This document shows positions 55,171 to 64,000 of a stretch of DNA of 64,000 nt, piece after piece. The stretch covers positions 1-64,000 of the forward strand of contig QCIH01000006.1 in assembly GCA_003216795.1 (NCBI GenBank), written 5' to 3'. Every line of letters starts with the position of its first letter. The first letter of the stretch is position 1. This DNA is from Prochlorococcus sp. AG-402-K16 (GTDB taxonomy: Bacteria; Cyanobacteriota; Cyanobacteriia; PCC-6307; Cyanobiaceae). The position numbers and the translations under genes were made by a program. The notes under the pieces are model-generated. The model ran no database searches and was not told the origin of the DNA. It was given only the letters and a program-made list of their open reading frames with translations.

Positions 55171-57153
55171 ATGAATAAAACAGTTAATAATAAATCTAAA
55201 ATTCTGTACCAATTACAAAAATTAAGGAAGCTATCTCAGCCATTTTTTCTTCCTATAGATCAATGTAATGGATTTCAATTCATATGGCTTTTGATTTCTC
55301 TTTTATTTTGTGTTGGTGGAGTAGTACTTGTTGGTCTTACAGGAATAATCAGTTTTTTTGAAAGCTTTCAACCAATTTTGCTTGAAAAGTATTTCGGAGG
55401 TGTAGTAAGTACTGTCAATTCAATTTGGGCTGGTAGTTGGGGATTGCTTTTCTCTGCCTTATTTCTAATTGGATCAGGGAGCTTTTTTAGCTTAAGACGT
55501 CAGTTAAAACATCGTAGATGGTTGCATTGGTTATTCCTTGCGATAATTGTATTAATGCTTTTAGCTGTGAACGGAATAAACGCTGGTATTGGATTTATTG
55601 CAAGAGATTTAACAAATGCCTTAGTAGAAAAACAAGAAGATGGATTTTATCGGATATTGGGGATTTACGCTTGTTGCTTCGCTGTGGCTCTGCCAATACG
55701 TGTTTCCCAAATATTTTTTACATATAAGTTAGGAATAATTTGGAGAGAATGGCTTTCAAAAAGTTTAGTCAAAGATTATATGACTAATAAAGCTTATTAC
55801 CAATTAAATCCCAATGATGAAGAACAAACCGATGTAGATAATCCTGATCAAAGAATCACAGATGATACCCGAGCTTTTACCGGTCAAAGTCTCTCTTTCA
55901 CATTAGGTATTTTTGATGCCCTACTAACATTTTCACTTAATATTCTTATTTTATGGAGTATTAGCACAACACTTACTTTTTCTTTATTTGGTTACGCTGC
56001 ATTTGCAACTTCTATCCTTTTAATTGCTGGGAAAAATCTTGTAAAGATTGACTTTGATCAACTCAGATATGAAGCAGATTTTCGATACGGCTTAGTACAT
56101 ATTAGAGATAATGCTGAATCAATAGCCTTTTACTCCGGGGAGAATCCTGAACGAAGTGAAACCGAAAGACGCTTAGGAGAAGTGGTGAGAAACTTTAATT
56201 TACTGATTATATGGAGAGTAATAATAGATGTCATGAGAAGATCCATTAATTATGCTGGAAATTTCTTCCCATATTTAATAATGGCAATCCCTTACTTTAA
56301 AGGTGATATTGATTATGGACGCTTTATTCAGGCAAGCTTTGCATTTGGAATGGTCGAAGGTTCGTTATTTTTCATTGTTAATCAAATCGAAGAACTTGCA
56401 AAATTTACTGCTGGTATTGGCAGATTAGAAGGATTCCAATCAAAAGTTGAATCCATTAGTCAAACCAACCCAACAAGCAATCAAAACGTTATTTCAGATT
56501 ACCCCTCAATTCTTATTAATAATGCTGACCTTTGCCCACCAGGATCAAATAAAACAATAATTAAAAATTTAAATTTGAGCATCGACAATAATCAATCACT
56601 TTTGGTAGTTGGACCATCTGGGTGCGGAAAAACATCTTTACTAAGAATGATTAGTGGTTTATGGGAACCCGATCAGGGAGTAATTAAAAAACCAAAAATT
56701 GGAGAATTATTATTCATACCTCAAAAACCATATATGCTACTTGGTTCTTTAAGAGAACAATTATGTTATCCCACAGAAGTTAAGAAATTTAGTGATGAAC
56801 ATCTTACTTCTGTACTTCATGAAGTAAATTTAAAAACTTTAGTGGATCGGTATCCTAATCTTGATATCAAACAAGATTGGCCACGAATTCTTTCCTTAGG
56901 CGAGCAACAAAGATTAGCTTTTGCAAGACTCTTACTAAATTCTCCAAGATTTGCAGTACTTGATGAAGCAACAAGTGCTTTAGATATTAACACTGAAAAA
57001 AAACTATATAGTTTACTTAAGGAAAGAGAACTTTCTCTTATTAGTGTTGGACATAGACCTAGCTTAAAAGATTTTCACGAGAATATCTTAGAATTAAATG
57101 GACAGGGAGACTGGAAATTATTGACGTCTGATAAGTATAATTTTAAGGATTAA
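55171..57153 (+). CDS. ABC transporter of the SbmA/ABCD type (fused permease-ATPase)
   Basis: 660 residues: N-terminal ABC-transmembrane type 2 domain with about six helices (up to residue 400), then an ATPase domain with Walker A GPSGCGKTS, signature LSLGEQQR, Walker B FAVLDEATSALD and switch His in SVGHRPS. Same type as peroxisomal ABCD and bacterial SbmA/YddA; substrates of cyanobacterial members are not known. Downstream Hli gene is 8 bp away. Confidence 0.88.
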   Translation: MNKTVNNKSKILYQLQKLRKLSQPFFLPIDQCNGFQFIWLLISLLFCVGGVVLVGLTGIISFFESFQPILLEKYFGGVVSTVNSIWAGSWGLLFSALFLIGSGSFFSLRRQLKHRRWLHWLFLAIIVLMLLAVNGINAGIGFIARDLTNALVEKQEDGFYRILGIYACCFAVALPIRVSQIFFTYKLGIIWREWLSKSLVKDYMTNKAYYQLNPNDEEQTDVDNPDQRITDDTRAFTGQSLSFTLGIFDALLTFSLNILILWSISTTLTFSLFGYAAFATSILLIAGKNLVKIDFDQLRYEADFRYGLVHIRDNAESIAFYSGENPERSETERRLGEVVRNFNLLIIWRVIIDVMRRSINYAGNFFPYLIMAIPYFKGDIDYGRFIQASFAFGMVEGSLFFIVNQIEELAKFTAGIGRLEGFQSKVESISQTNPTSNQNVISDYPSILINNADLCPPGSNKTIIKNLNLSIDNNQSLLVVGPSGCGKTSLLRMISGLWEPDQGVIKKPKIGELLFIPQKPYMLLGSLREQLCYPTEVKKFSDEHLTSVLHEVNLKTLVDRYPNLDIKQDWPRILSLGEQQRLAFARLLLNSPRFAVLDEATSALDINTEKKLYSLLKERELSLISVGHRPSLKDFHENILELNGQGDWKLLTSDKYNFKD

Positions 57154-57161
57154 CAAAAAAA

Positions 57162-57437
57162 ATGAATTCGAAAGAAGAACAAACTAACTCAGAAGTCACT
57201 AATCTAGAGAATGAGAGTTTTATAGAACAGCAGAAAGATCCAAATTCTATCAATGAACAGATTGGAGATAATCAATTAGATGAAAAATCTATAGAAATTA
57301 AAGATGAATATAAATTTGGATGGAGTAGTTATTCTGAAAAAACTAATGGAAGATTTGCAATGATTGGCTTTCTTTCAATAATATTAATTGAACTATTTAG
57401 TAAACAATCGTTTTTAAAATGGGCAGGAATCCTATAA
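57162..57437 (+). CDS. hli: High-light-inducible protein with extended N-terminus
   Basis: 91 residues: an acidic, low-complexity N-terminal 45 residues, then FGWSSYSEKTNGRFAMIGF with the ExTNGRFAMIGF chlorophyll-binding helix of Hli proteins and a hydrophobic end. One-helix photoprotective protein. It follows the ABCD-type transporter by 8 bp and faces ycf66 with stops abutting (57437/57438). Confidence 0.9.
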   Translation: MNSKEEQTNSEVTNLENESFIEQQKDPNSINEQIGDNQLDEKSIEIKDEYKFGWSSYSEKTNGRFAMIGFLSIILIELFSKQSFLKWAGIL

Positions 57438-58367
57438 TTAATCATCAAATCTAGAACTGTTATCTCTAGGTTTTTTCTTGTTTGTTCCAACGTTATATCT
57501 ACTATTTTGATTTTTTGAACTTGATCTAGCTGAAGAGCTTACTCTACGAGTCTCACGTGGTTTTTTAGCTTGATTAGCATCTTTAAATGAAGCATCTTCT
57601 ACTTGAGCTGTTGAAGTTTGCTGCCTAATGGGGGATCTAGTAGGTTTCTTTCTTAATGGAGAAGAATCAGCAGGAGGAGAGATATTATCTTGTCTAGAAA
57701 CTGTACGATTCATTCTGGGTCTTGACCCTGTTTTAACTTCATCGCGAGATAAATTTCTTCTTTCACCAAAGTTATTTGTTTCTGGTTGTTTCCTATTCCT
57801 ATCTTCAGAAGTCTGTCTTCTACTTCTTATAGGCTCTTCATTTTCAAACTGACTTATTTCCCTTGTAGATGGCCTACTTCTACTTGCTGCAGCAGAGGGT
57901 ATGGCTCTTGAAACATTCCTCCTACGAGATCTCCCCTCCGCATAGTCTTCTTCAAATTCATCTTCTTGAGGTTTAAATCTTCTAGATGGTCTTTCAGATT
58001 CTTCAAACCTATCATAATCGTCATTAAATCGACCTCTAGAATTTCTTGGAACATCAGAAATAGGATCATCATCAAAATAAGATGACCTTCTAGCTTGATC
58101 AGTAGCAACTCCCCTCAATCGCACACTTTCATATGCGAAAAAAACTGTAGTTCCTGCTAATAAAAACTGACCAAACTGAAGGATGGGATCTAACCTCCAG
58201 CCTTGAAAAAATAATATTCCTCCGCACAAAAGTCCAATTGCTGCGAAGAAAACATCATAATCCCGCGCTAAGGCAGGCTTAAAGGACCTCAAAAAATAAA
58301 GGCCTCCTCCACATACCGCTAGAACTATACCAACAATACTGGCCCAATTGAGACTAGCATTGACCAC
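57438..58367 (-). CDS. ycf66: Ycf66 family protein
   Basis: 309 residues: three to four transmembrane segments in the first 90 (ASIVGIVLAVCGGGLYFLRS, then AAIGLLCGGILFFQGWRLDP) match Ycf66 of cyanobacteria and plastids; the remaining 210 are a highly charged, Arg/Ser/Pro-rich, probably disordered tail. Function unknown. Start GTG with GGAG at the right distance. It follows psbX by 80 bp and may share its transcript. The tail is much longer than in plastid Ycf66. Confidence 0.85.
   Translation of the reverse strand: MVNASLNWASIVGIVLAVCGGGLYFLRSFKPALARDYDVFFAAIGLLCGGILFFQGWRLDPILQFGQFLLAGTTVFFAYESVRLRGVATDQARRSSYFDDDPISDVPRNSRGRFNDDYDRFEESERPSRRFKPQEDEFEEDYAEGRSRRRNVSRAIPSAAASRSRPSTREISQFENEEPIRSRRQTSEDRNRKQPETNNFGERRNLSRDEVKTGSRPRMNRTVSRQDNISPPADSSPLRKKPTRSPIRQQTSTAQVEDASFKDANQAKKPRETRRVSSSARSSSKNQNSRYNVGTNKKKPRDNSSRFDD
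57447..57476 (+). terminator. Candidate terminator of hli inside ycf66
   Basis: CTAGA (57451-57455) pairs with TCTAG (57465-57469) around a 9-nt loop; outward TAAA/TTT pairs lengthen the stem (one G-T pair), and six T follow at 57471-57476. It starts 10 nt after the hli stop and lies within the coding sequence of the convergent ycf66. Confidence 0.5.
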
Positions 58368-58434
58368 ATTCTTTCTCCAAAAATTTATTTTTAAAGAGGT
58401 TACTTATATCCCCTATATATATAGTGTACTTAAA

Positions 58435-58468
58435 ACTTCTACAAAAACTAGCGTCTTCCAGTAGAAGT
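58435..58468 (-). other. Inverted repeat at the end of psbX
   Basis: ACTTCTAC (58435-58442) and GTAGAAGT (58461-58468) are exact complements 18 nt apart, spanning the psbX stop codon. In the transcript the stem is followed by UUUAAG only, so as a terminator it is weak; it could instead stabilise the psbX mRNA 3' end. Confidence 0.3.
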
Positions 58469-58633
58469 ACGATCGAGGGAATCTTTCTGGCTGACAAAAA
58501 TCAAAAAAGCAGTGGCTGGAATAACGATAAGTAAGGCAGCAGCAATAAAACTACCTATCATCCCCACTGCGGAATTATTTGCAACTTCAGCAGAAAAATC
58601 TGCGGCTAGTAATAAATTTGAGATTTGAAACAC
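58448..58633 (-). CDS. psbX: Photosystem II reaction-centre protein X
   Basis: A 61-residue one-helix PSII protein. After about 20 residues comes the membrane span [20 protein letters not shown], then [14 protein letters not shown], which matches the (I/V)SQ.D...R end of PsbX. The N-terminal part is longer than in thermophilic cyanobacteria, as is usual in Prochlorococcus. Lies upstream of ycf66. Confidence 0.85.
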   Translation of the reverse strand: MFQISNLLLAADFSAEVANNSAVGMIGSFIAAALLIVIPATAFLIFVSQKDSLDRTSTGRR

Positions 58634-58714
58634 TTTTTAAATATTAAATTCTCAATTTATAATACGAATTAAATACGTTTCAATGGGTAATTTATTAAGA
58701 TGAATTAAATAATT

Positions 58715-59029
58715 GTGATTTCCTTGCTTGTAAACTCTCTTCAAATTTTAGATATTAGTTTAGGAATTTCTCTTTCATATCTAACTATAGTTTTTCTAAT
58801 AAGATTAATACTTACTTGGTACCCAAAAATTGATTTAAGTAAAGGTTTATGGTTATTAGTTTCAATACCATCAAGCTCTATTCTTAATTTAACAAGAAAA
58901 CTAATTCCTCCTATTGGAGGGGTTGATGTTGGACCCGTAATTTGGATCGGATTTATAAGCTTTTTAAGAGAAATATTAGTCGGTCAGCAAGGGCTTATAA
59001 AACTTGCATTGCATACACATATTTCATAG
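58715..59029 (+). CDS. YggT family membrane protein
   Basis: 104 residues with two transmembrane segments and the family blocks FLIRLILTWYP and LTRKLIPPIGGVDVGPVIW. Cyanobacterial YggT (Ycf19-like) proteins act in membrane organisation; role here unknown. Start is GTG. 81 bp separate it from divergent psbX. The 3' end converges on accC. Confidence 0.88.
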   Translation: MISLLVNSLQILDISLGISLSYLTIVFLIRLILTWYPKIDLSKGLWLLVSIPSSSILNLTRKLIPPIGGVDVGPVIWIGFISFLREILVGQQGLIKLALHTHIS

Positions 59030-59047
59030 AAATCTTTTAATTATTTC

Positions 59048-60397
59048 TCAGTAATTTGGCAATAATTCTTCTTCTACATATTTAGTATGTATTTTACCCT
59101 GCTTAAATTTAGATTTATTCAGTAAGGTTAGATGAAAGTTAATTGTTGTAGGAATACCAGTTACTGCACATTCATTTAAAGCCCTGTTCATACGTTTAAT
59201 TGCGGTATTACGATCCTTTCCCCAGACTATTAATTTACCAATTAATGAGTCATAGAAAGGAGGAATTTCATAGCCTGTATAAACATGACTATCCACCCTT
59301 ACACCAGGGCCGCCAGGAGGAAGCCACCCAGTTATTTTTCCAGGTGATGGTCGGAAATTGTGAGAAGGATCTTCAGCATTGATTCTACATTCAATGGCAT
59401 GACCGTTTAAATGGATATCATCCTGTTTAAATTCCAAGTTTGCTCCGCTTGCAATTTTAATTTGCTCAGCTATTAAATCAACTCCTGTAACCATTTCAGT
59501 AACAGGATGTTCAACTTGAATCCTAGTATTCATCTCCATAAAATAAAAATTATCATCATCATCAACTAAAAATTCAACTGTCCCCGCCCCTTCGTAGCCG
59601 ATACTTTTTGCAGCAGCAATAGCTGCGTTCCCCATTTTTTTTCTTAGCTCAGTATTAATTGCAGGACTAGGAGACTCCTCTAGTAACTTCTGATGTCTTC
59701 TTTGAACAGAACAATCTCGCTCTCCTAAATGAACGACATTACCCGACCTGTCGGCCAAAATTTGAATTTCTACATGTCTTGGCTTCTTTATAAATTTCTC
59801 CATATATAAACCATCATTACCAAAAGCTGCTTCTGCTTCGCCTTGAGCTGCTTTAAACATTTTTTCTAGATTATCAGAGTTTTCAACCAACCTCATACCT
59901 CTTCCACCTCCTCCAGCAGTGGCTTTAATAATTACCGGATAGCCAATATCATCTGCCAATTTATAAGCCTCATCAACATTTGATAACAAGCCTTTACTAC
60001 CTGGTACTGTTGGAACTCCAACTGCTTCCATAGTTTCTTTAGCTGTAGATTTATCTCCCATAGATCTAATAGCTTTAGGAGATGGGCCAATAAAAACTAT
60101 GCCGTGATCATTACACATCTCGGCAAATTTATCATTTTCCGCAAGAAATCCATAACCAGGATGAATAGCATCAACTCCTCTCGATGTAGCAGCAGCAAGT
60201 ATATTTGGAATATTTAAATAACTCTTATTACTTAATGAATCTCCTACGCAAACCGCCTCATCAGCAAGCTGAACATGTAATGCTTTTTTATCTACAGTGC
60301 TAAAAACTGCAACGGTTGCAATACCTAGTTCTCTACAACTTCTGACAATTCGTAAAGCTATTTCTCCACGATTAGCAATTAAAACTTTTTCAACCAT
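59048..60397 (-). CDS. accC: Acetyl-CoA carboxylase biotin carboxylase subunit
   Basis: Carboxylates biotin on AccB with bicarbonate and ATP, the first step of fatty-acid synthesis. 449 residues from ATG 60397 ([17 protein letters not shown]; an in-frame ATG at 60451 adds 18 unrelated residues). ATP-grasp motif [12 protein letters not shown], the biotin-site [26 protein letters not shown] and RINAED are present. Confidence 0.96.
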   Translation of the reverse strand: MVEKVLIANRGEIALRIVRSCRELGIATVAVFSTVDKKALHVQLADEAVCVGDSLSNKSYLNIPNILAAATSRGVDAIHPGYGFLAENDKFAEMCNDHGIVFIGPSPKAIRSMGDKSTAKETMEAVGVPTVPGSKGLLSNVDEAYKLADDIGYPVIIKATAGGGGRGMRLVENSDNLEKMFKAAQGEAEAAFGNDGLYMEKFIKKPRHVEIQILADRSGNVVHLGERDCSVQRRHQKLLEESPSPAINTELRKKMGNAAIAAAKSIGYEGAGTVEFLVDDDDNFYFMEMNTRIQVEHPVTEMVTGVDLIAEQIKIASGANLEFKQDDIHLNGHAIECRINAEDPSHNFRPSPGKITGWLPPGGPGVRVDSHVYTGYEIPPFYDSLIGKLIVWGKDRNTAIKRMNRALNECAVTGIPTTINFHLTLLNKSKFKQGKIHTKYVEEELLPNY

Positions 60398-60658
60398 TAT
60401 GAAAATAAAATTGAAGAAATGAAATGACTTAAAATAAAAAATTATTTGCAAAAGTATTCAACAAAATTTTTTAGTGATCAGAGGACATTTTTTTACAATA
60501 CAACCTAAAACGTTATATATGTATAAATATTTGTTTTATGCAATAGAAAAATTATTCATCATATTCAAAAAAACTCTTTTCGAACTACATTCTTAATTCA
60601 GCCAATAATGTATGATATTTTTAAGGTTTAAGCATCCCCCAGCTGCTGAAAACCCTTT

Positions 60659-60740
60659 GCGGACGTGGCGGAATTGGTAGACGCGCACGTCTAAGGAGCG
60701 TGTGGCTTCGGCCTTGCGAGTTCAAGTCTCGCCGTCCGCA
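60659..60740 (+). tRNA. tRNA-Leu (AAG)
   Basis: An 82-nt class II tRNA: acceptor GCGGACG pairs with CGTCCGC, discriminator A, D-arm GGCGGAATTGGTAGACGC, anticodon stem CACGT/GCGTG with loop CTAAGGA giving anticodon AAG, long variable arm TGGCTTCGGCCT, and T-loop GTTCAAGTC. CCA is not encoded. An adenine at position 34 is unusual for a bacterial tRNA-Leu. The next gene begins 4 nt after the 3' end. Confidence 0.93.
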
Positions 60741-60744
60741 TTTA

Positions 60745-62031
60745 ATGTATTCTGGTTTAACTGCAATGAAAAAAGAATCAGTTGCAGTAGTTATAATTTC
60801 CAATGGTCCTGGTGAATTAACTACATGGGTAAATCCTGTAGTGGATGAGCTAAACAAAATAAATAAATCACTATGTGATGAAGATAAACAAGATTTCACT
60901 CTTAGGTTAGTCCTTGTTCCTTGCCCAAATGCCACTGGTAAAGAATTTTTAGTTGCAAATTCATGGAATAAATTCGAATTAATTACAAAATCCAAAAGTT
61001 TTTGGAAATTATTAATCAAACCACATTCTTTTGCTGATTGGCCAAAAAAAGGGATAGTTATTTTCCTTGGTGGGGATCAATTTTGGAGCATTTTATTAGC
61101 TAAAAGATTAGGTTATTTAAATATCACATATGCTGAATGGATTTCACGATGGCCTAAATGGACCAATGAAATTGCTGCTATGAATTTAAAAGTAAAAGAG
61201 TTAATACCTAAAAGATATAAATATAAATGTAAAGTAATTGGCGATTTGATGGCAGATATCAAACTTAATAGCAAAATATCACTAAAAAATAAAGAAAAAA
61301 ACTACATTGCATTATTGCCTGGTTCTAAGAAAGCAAAGCTTTCTATTGGAATTCCTTTCTTCTTAGAAGTTGCAGATCATATCGCTAAAGAAAGTCAAAA
61401 TATAAATTTTATAATCCCCATTGCACCAACTACTGATAAAAGTGAATATTTATTTTTTCAAAGCAACAAAAATCCAATTGCTAAATATTACTCATCAAAA
61501 ATCAAAACAATTAAAAAATTGCAAGACTCTAATTTTGATTACGTAATTGAAACATCAAAAAAAACAAAGATTTATCTAATCAAGAAACATCCTTGCTATG
61601 AAATATTAAAAGAATGTGATCTTGCAATTACAACTGTAGGAGCAAATACTGCAGAATTAGCAGCAATTAGTCTTCCAATGTTAGTTGTTCTGCCAACTCA
61701 ACATTTAAATATGATGAACGCTTGGGATGGTATTTTTGGGATAGTTGGAAAAATTTCATTCATAAATAGATTCCTAACTTTTATGATAAAAAATTTCTAT
61801 TTAAAAAAAAAGAAGTTTTTTGCCTGGCCAAACATTAAAGCTAAAAGAATGATTGTCCCTGAAAGAATAGGTAATATTTCGACAATAAAAATTGCAAGAG
61901 AAGTATTATTTCTTATTAAAAATAGAGATCAATTAAAAAGTATTAGGGATAATCTAAACAAAGAAAGAGGCGATAATGGTGCTGCAAAAAAACTTGCTTC
62001 TGTAATTGTTAATTCAATAAAAAAACTTTAA
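60745..62031 (+). CDS. LpxB-like glycosyltransferase, second type
   Basis: About 428 residues of GT-B fold: IISNGPGELTTWV near the N-terminus (same place as SNGHGED in the paralogue at 7852), LVPCPNATGKEF, IFLGGDQFWS, and the donor-half blocks ALLPGSKKAKLS and TTVGANTAELAAISLPMLV. It resembles the lipid-A-disaccharide synthase-related proteins of cyanobacteria. Two starts are possible: ATG 60745, just 4 nt after the tRNA, or ATG 60766. The longer reading frame to 60700 runs through the tRNA and is rejected. Confidence 0.8.
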   Translation: MYSGLTAMKKESVAVVIISNGPGELTTWVNPVVDELNKINKSLCDEDKQDFTLRLVLVPCPNATGKEFLVANSWNKFELITKSKSFWKLLIKPHSFADWPKKGIVIFLGGDQFWSILLAKRLGYLNITYAEWISRWPKWTNEIAAMNLKVKELIPKRYKYKCKVIGDLMADIKLNSKISLKNKEKNYIALLPGSKKAKLSIGIPFFLEVADHIAKESQNINFIIPIAPTTDKSEYLFFQSNKNPIAKYYSSKIKTIKKLQDSNFDYVIETSKKTKIYLIKKHPCYEILKECDLAITTVGANTAELAAISLPMLVVLPTQHLNMMNAWDGIFGIVGKISFINRFLTFMIKNFYLKKKKFFAWPNIKAKRMIVPERIGNISTIKIAREVLFLIKNRDQLKSIRDNLNKERGDNGAAKKLASVIVNSIKKL

Positions 62032-62034
62032 CAA

Positions 62035-63078
62035 TTACCAGGGATCATCAATTTCAAACTTTTCTGATTTTTTATTATCTTGAACTAAATTTTGTTCGTT
62101 TAGTGGTTCAATATCTAAAGTTTCAGTTGCATTTTGAATTGGTCTTTTCGAAGCTAAATTAGTAGTTGATTGTTTTTTTTGCTTCAAATCAATATTGTTT
62201 TTTTCATCTATTTGATTAACACTATTTTGATTCTGGATCTGATCAAAATCATCATTATCCATGTATAGCTTTTTTCTATTATTTATTTCTTCTTCAGAAC
62301 CCTTTATTTCAACATATTCAAGTTCATCTTCATAATCATCTTCATAATCATCTTGTTCAACAACTTCTTCATATTCCTCGACCAAATTGTTTTGCTGTTC
62401 TGATTCAGAACCTGAAAGTAACTGATTCTCAACAGGTACAAGATTTGCTGAGTATCCATTTACTTCCCTTTCATCCCATGAAGAACCTCCGACTCCAAGT
62501 TTCTCAAGTAGTCCACTACTTAGTTGCTTCAATTTCTCATCCGCACCTTCATAAACAATAATCCTATCGGTACCACTACTTACAATTTCCTCAACAGGTA
62601 TTTCCCAAGTACTTAAAACTCCCTCGCCTAAAAGCGGAACACCAACAGCACCCATAACAAGAGATATCAAATCCCCAGTCTCAATATCAAAAGAAAAGCC
62701 AAGAACTCTTCCTAAAAGTTGTCCAGATTCTGTAATCACTTGACAATTAATTACCTTTCCATACCTTTCTGGAGAAAAACTTTCACTCAAAGAATCTAGG
62801 GAGTCAACTAATATGACATCTCCAACTTGCTTTATACTTTCTAAAGGCATCCATTTTGGCAAACCTGGTAAAAATCTTGTAAGTGGATTATCTCTTAGTC
62901 CCAAAGCGACCACCTCTCTTCTATCAATATCAACAACAACTTCACCAACTACGCCTAGCCGCCTTCCAGTATCAGTAGTTATCACTTGTGTTCCCATTAA
63001 TTCTGACCTTAACCATAAACGTTCACTAGGAACCGAGTTAGGGAGATTCTTATTAGCAGATGTGTTAGACAAGCTCAT
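62035..63078 (-). CDS. PRC-barrel domain protein
   Basis: 347 residues: two PRC-barrel-like domains (about 25-100, LGVVGEVVVDIDRREV; and 105-190, SFDIETGDLISLVMG) and an acidic tail of 130 residues, with EDDYEDDYEDEL, probably disordered. PRC barrels mediate protein contacts, for example in RimM and photosynthetic reaction-centre H. Partner unknown. It lies 45 bp downstream of smc on the same strand. Confidence 0.85.
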   Translation of the reverse strand: MSLSNTSANKNLPNSVPSERLWLRSELMGTQVITTDTGRRLGVVGEVVVDIDRREVVALGLRDNPLTRFLPGLPKWMPLESIKQVGDVILVDSLDSLSESFSPERYGKVINCQVITESGQLLGRVLGFSFDIETGDLISLVMGAVGVPLLGEGVLSTWEIPVEEIVSSGTDRIIVYEGADEKLKQLSSGLLEKLGVGGSSWDEREVNGYSANLVPVENQLLSGSESEQQNNLVEEYEEVVEQDDYEDDYEDELEYVEIKGSEEEINNRKKLYMDNDDFDQIQNQNSVNQIDEKNNIDLKQKKQSTTNLASKRPIQNATETLDIEPLNEQNLVQDNKKSEKFEIDDPW

Positions 63079-63123
63079 AAATTTCTTTTTATCATTCTGA
63101 CGTATAAATTTAAAAAAGTGTGT

Positions 63124-64000
63124 TTATGCAGCATTTGGTAACCCAAGAACTTGAGTATTAGCACCTCTTGCTTGCACAACCCCAATTGTTCGTTCAGACG
63201 CACTTATCATAGGCCTTCTATGACTTACGACTATAAATTGAGCATTTGATGACTGATTTGATATTAGTTTTGACAACCTTTCAACATTAATACCATCTAA
63301 AAAACTATCAACCTCGTCTAACGCATAAAAAGGTGAAGGCTTATACTTTTGCAAAGCAAATAAAAAACTTAAAGCAGTTAACGATTTTTCACCACCTGAC
63401 ATAGACGCTAATCTTCTGACATTTTTTCCCTTAGGATGAGCCACTAAAGTTAATCCTCCTTCTAAAGGAGAATTAGGATTTTCAAGTTGAAGAAATCCAT
63501 CTCCATCAGATAAATTTGCAAAAATTTCTCTAAAATGTCTATCAACTTCTATAAATGCTTGCATAAAAGCTTCTTGACGCATCGTAGATACAGTTTCTAT
63601 TCTCAGCAATAATTCAGATCTTTCATTAGATAGAATTTCTAATTTTTCTCGCAAACCATTTAATCTCTCAATTAATTCTTCTAGTTCATCAAGAGCCAAC
63701 ATATTGACAGGTTCTAAGCTTTCTAGATTTGCATTTATAATCGAAATTTCTGATTGCAAAGATTCAAGACTCTTCCCTTCATATTCTCCAAACTCCGGGG
63801 AAGGATTAGGTAGATCTTTTTTATAATTTTCTAATTTTATTTTCTCGCTCCTCATCTCTTCTTTAAGGGAATGCATATCCCTTTCAAGATATTCAAGCTT
63901 TAAAAGATAGTTATTATATTCTTGCCTTTTATTTGAAATTGAAGAGTTTAATTCATCTCTTTTCCTTCTCAATAAACCTAAATTCTTCTCTAGAGATTTT
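63124..64000 (-). CDS. smc: Chromosome segregation ATPase SMC, C-terminal part
   Basis: The C-terminal 291 codons of SMC; the frame stays open to the window edge. Seen: coiled-coil heptads at the upstream end, then the C-terminal head with signature [21 protein letters not shown] (split, LSGGx variant MSGGEKS), Walker [12 protein letters not shown] and the D-loop, and [19 protein letters not shown] compacts and separates daughter chromosomes. The apparent TTG at 63972 is an internal codon, not a start. Confidence 0.93.
   Translation of the reverse strand, partial: KSLEKNLGLLRRKRDELNSSISNKRQEYNNYLLKLEYLERDMHSLKEEMRSEKIKLENYKKDLPNPSPEFGEYEGKSLESLQSEISIINANLESLEPVNMLALDELEELIERLNGLREKLEILSNERSELLLRIETVSTMRQEAFMQAFIEVDRHFREIFANLSDGDGFLQLENPNSPLEGGLTLVAHPKGKNVRRLASMSGGEKSLTALSFLFALQKYKPSPFYALDEVDSFLDGINVERLSKLISNQSSNAQFIVVSHRRPMISASERTIGVVQARGANTQVLGLPNAA

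Noticed and set aside
60398..60658. Small RNA or gene between accC and tRNA-Leu
   Set aside because: AT-rich with many short stops, no hairpin plus T-run and no recognised RNA motif; probably promoter sequence for both sides.
60621..61019. 132-codon open frame on the minus strand
   Set aside because: It runs antisense through tRNA-Leu and the start of the glycosyltransferase; its protein is low-complexity and resembles the usual false ORF opposite a tRNA.

Overview
This window looks like a piece of the chromosome of a high-light-adapted marine Prochlorococcus or a very close relative. The DNA is strongly AT-rich, genes are packed with few or no gaps, and the gene set is that of an oxygenic cyanobacterium: psbX, ycf66, petL, ndhO, a CRR7-like NDH-1 assembly factor, two high-light-inducible (Hli) proteins, zeta-carotene desaturase (crtQ), the cyanobacterial radical SAM family TIGR03279, and several small proteins known only from cyanobacteria. 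The species call is inference from gene content; no search was run.

Layout. 1-3072 is the 5' part of a giant repeat protein (beta-propeller-type repeats plus two cadherin-like units) whose C-terminus lies outside the window. It sits on the 3' side of tRNA-Asn (3437-3508), which may mark the edge of an accessory island. From about 3.5 kb onward the window reads as core genome. 3.5-9.9 kb: an ECF-type ATPase, UPF0367, cysteine synthase, a J-domain protein, ndhO, an epimerase, an LpxB-like glycosyltransferase, a TPR protein and an IscA/SufA-type carrier. 10-15.6 kb: crtQ, a SRPBCC protein, hemD, rbfA, DUF751, GST, a lumenal-type protein, crr7 and aroK. 15.6-28.6 kb: a double-domain pterin synthase coupled to a reductase, a FemAB-like protein, petL, rimO, a VKOR-thioredoxin fusion, nadB, TIGR03279, an outer-membrane TolC-type channel, an inositol-phosphatase family enzyme and a YihY-type membrane protein. 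28.6-34.3 kb: small proteins (hli, a Cys-rich peptide, a Nif11-like peptide, an RHH regulator), an HtrA protease and an ABC-F ATPase. 34.3-39.5 kb: K+ uptake genes ktrA and ktrB, an SLC13 transporter and a type II NADH dehydrogenase. 39.6-46.4 kb: cysH, coaX, a PrxQ/Bcp peroxiredoxin, a phosphopantetheinyl transferase, rarA, pgm and a DUF4912 protein. 47.1-51.9 kb: the complete sufBCDS operon. 51.9-59 kb: an S9 peptidase, peptide deformylase, a HIT protein, an SbmA/ABCD-type transporter, and hli, ycf66 and psbX. 59-64 kb: accC, tRNA-Leu(AAG), a second LpxB-like glycosyltransferase, a PRC-barrel protein and the C-terminal part of SMC.

Linked functions. Fe-S biogenesis is represented by sufBCDS and a separate SufA/IscA-type carrier; clients in the window include RimO and the TIGR03279 radical SAM protein. 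Sulfur assimilation has cysH and cysteine synthase. Electron transport has petL, psbX, ndhO, crr7, NDH-2 and two Hli proteins. K+ homeostasis has ktrA/ktrB together with an SLC13 transporter carrying TrkA-C domains. The pterin synthase and its overlapping reductase form a likely two-step pterin pathway.

Most of the window is ordinary streamlined core genome. The stretches most worth a second look are the giant repeat protein and its tRNA-side border, the divergent gene pairs whose start codons abut or share a base, the inverted repeat in front of the RHH regulator, the tRNA-Leu(AAG)/glycosyltransferase junction, and the pterin synthase with one domain lacking its catalytic His.
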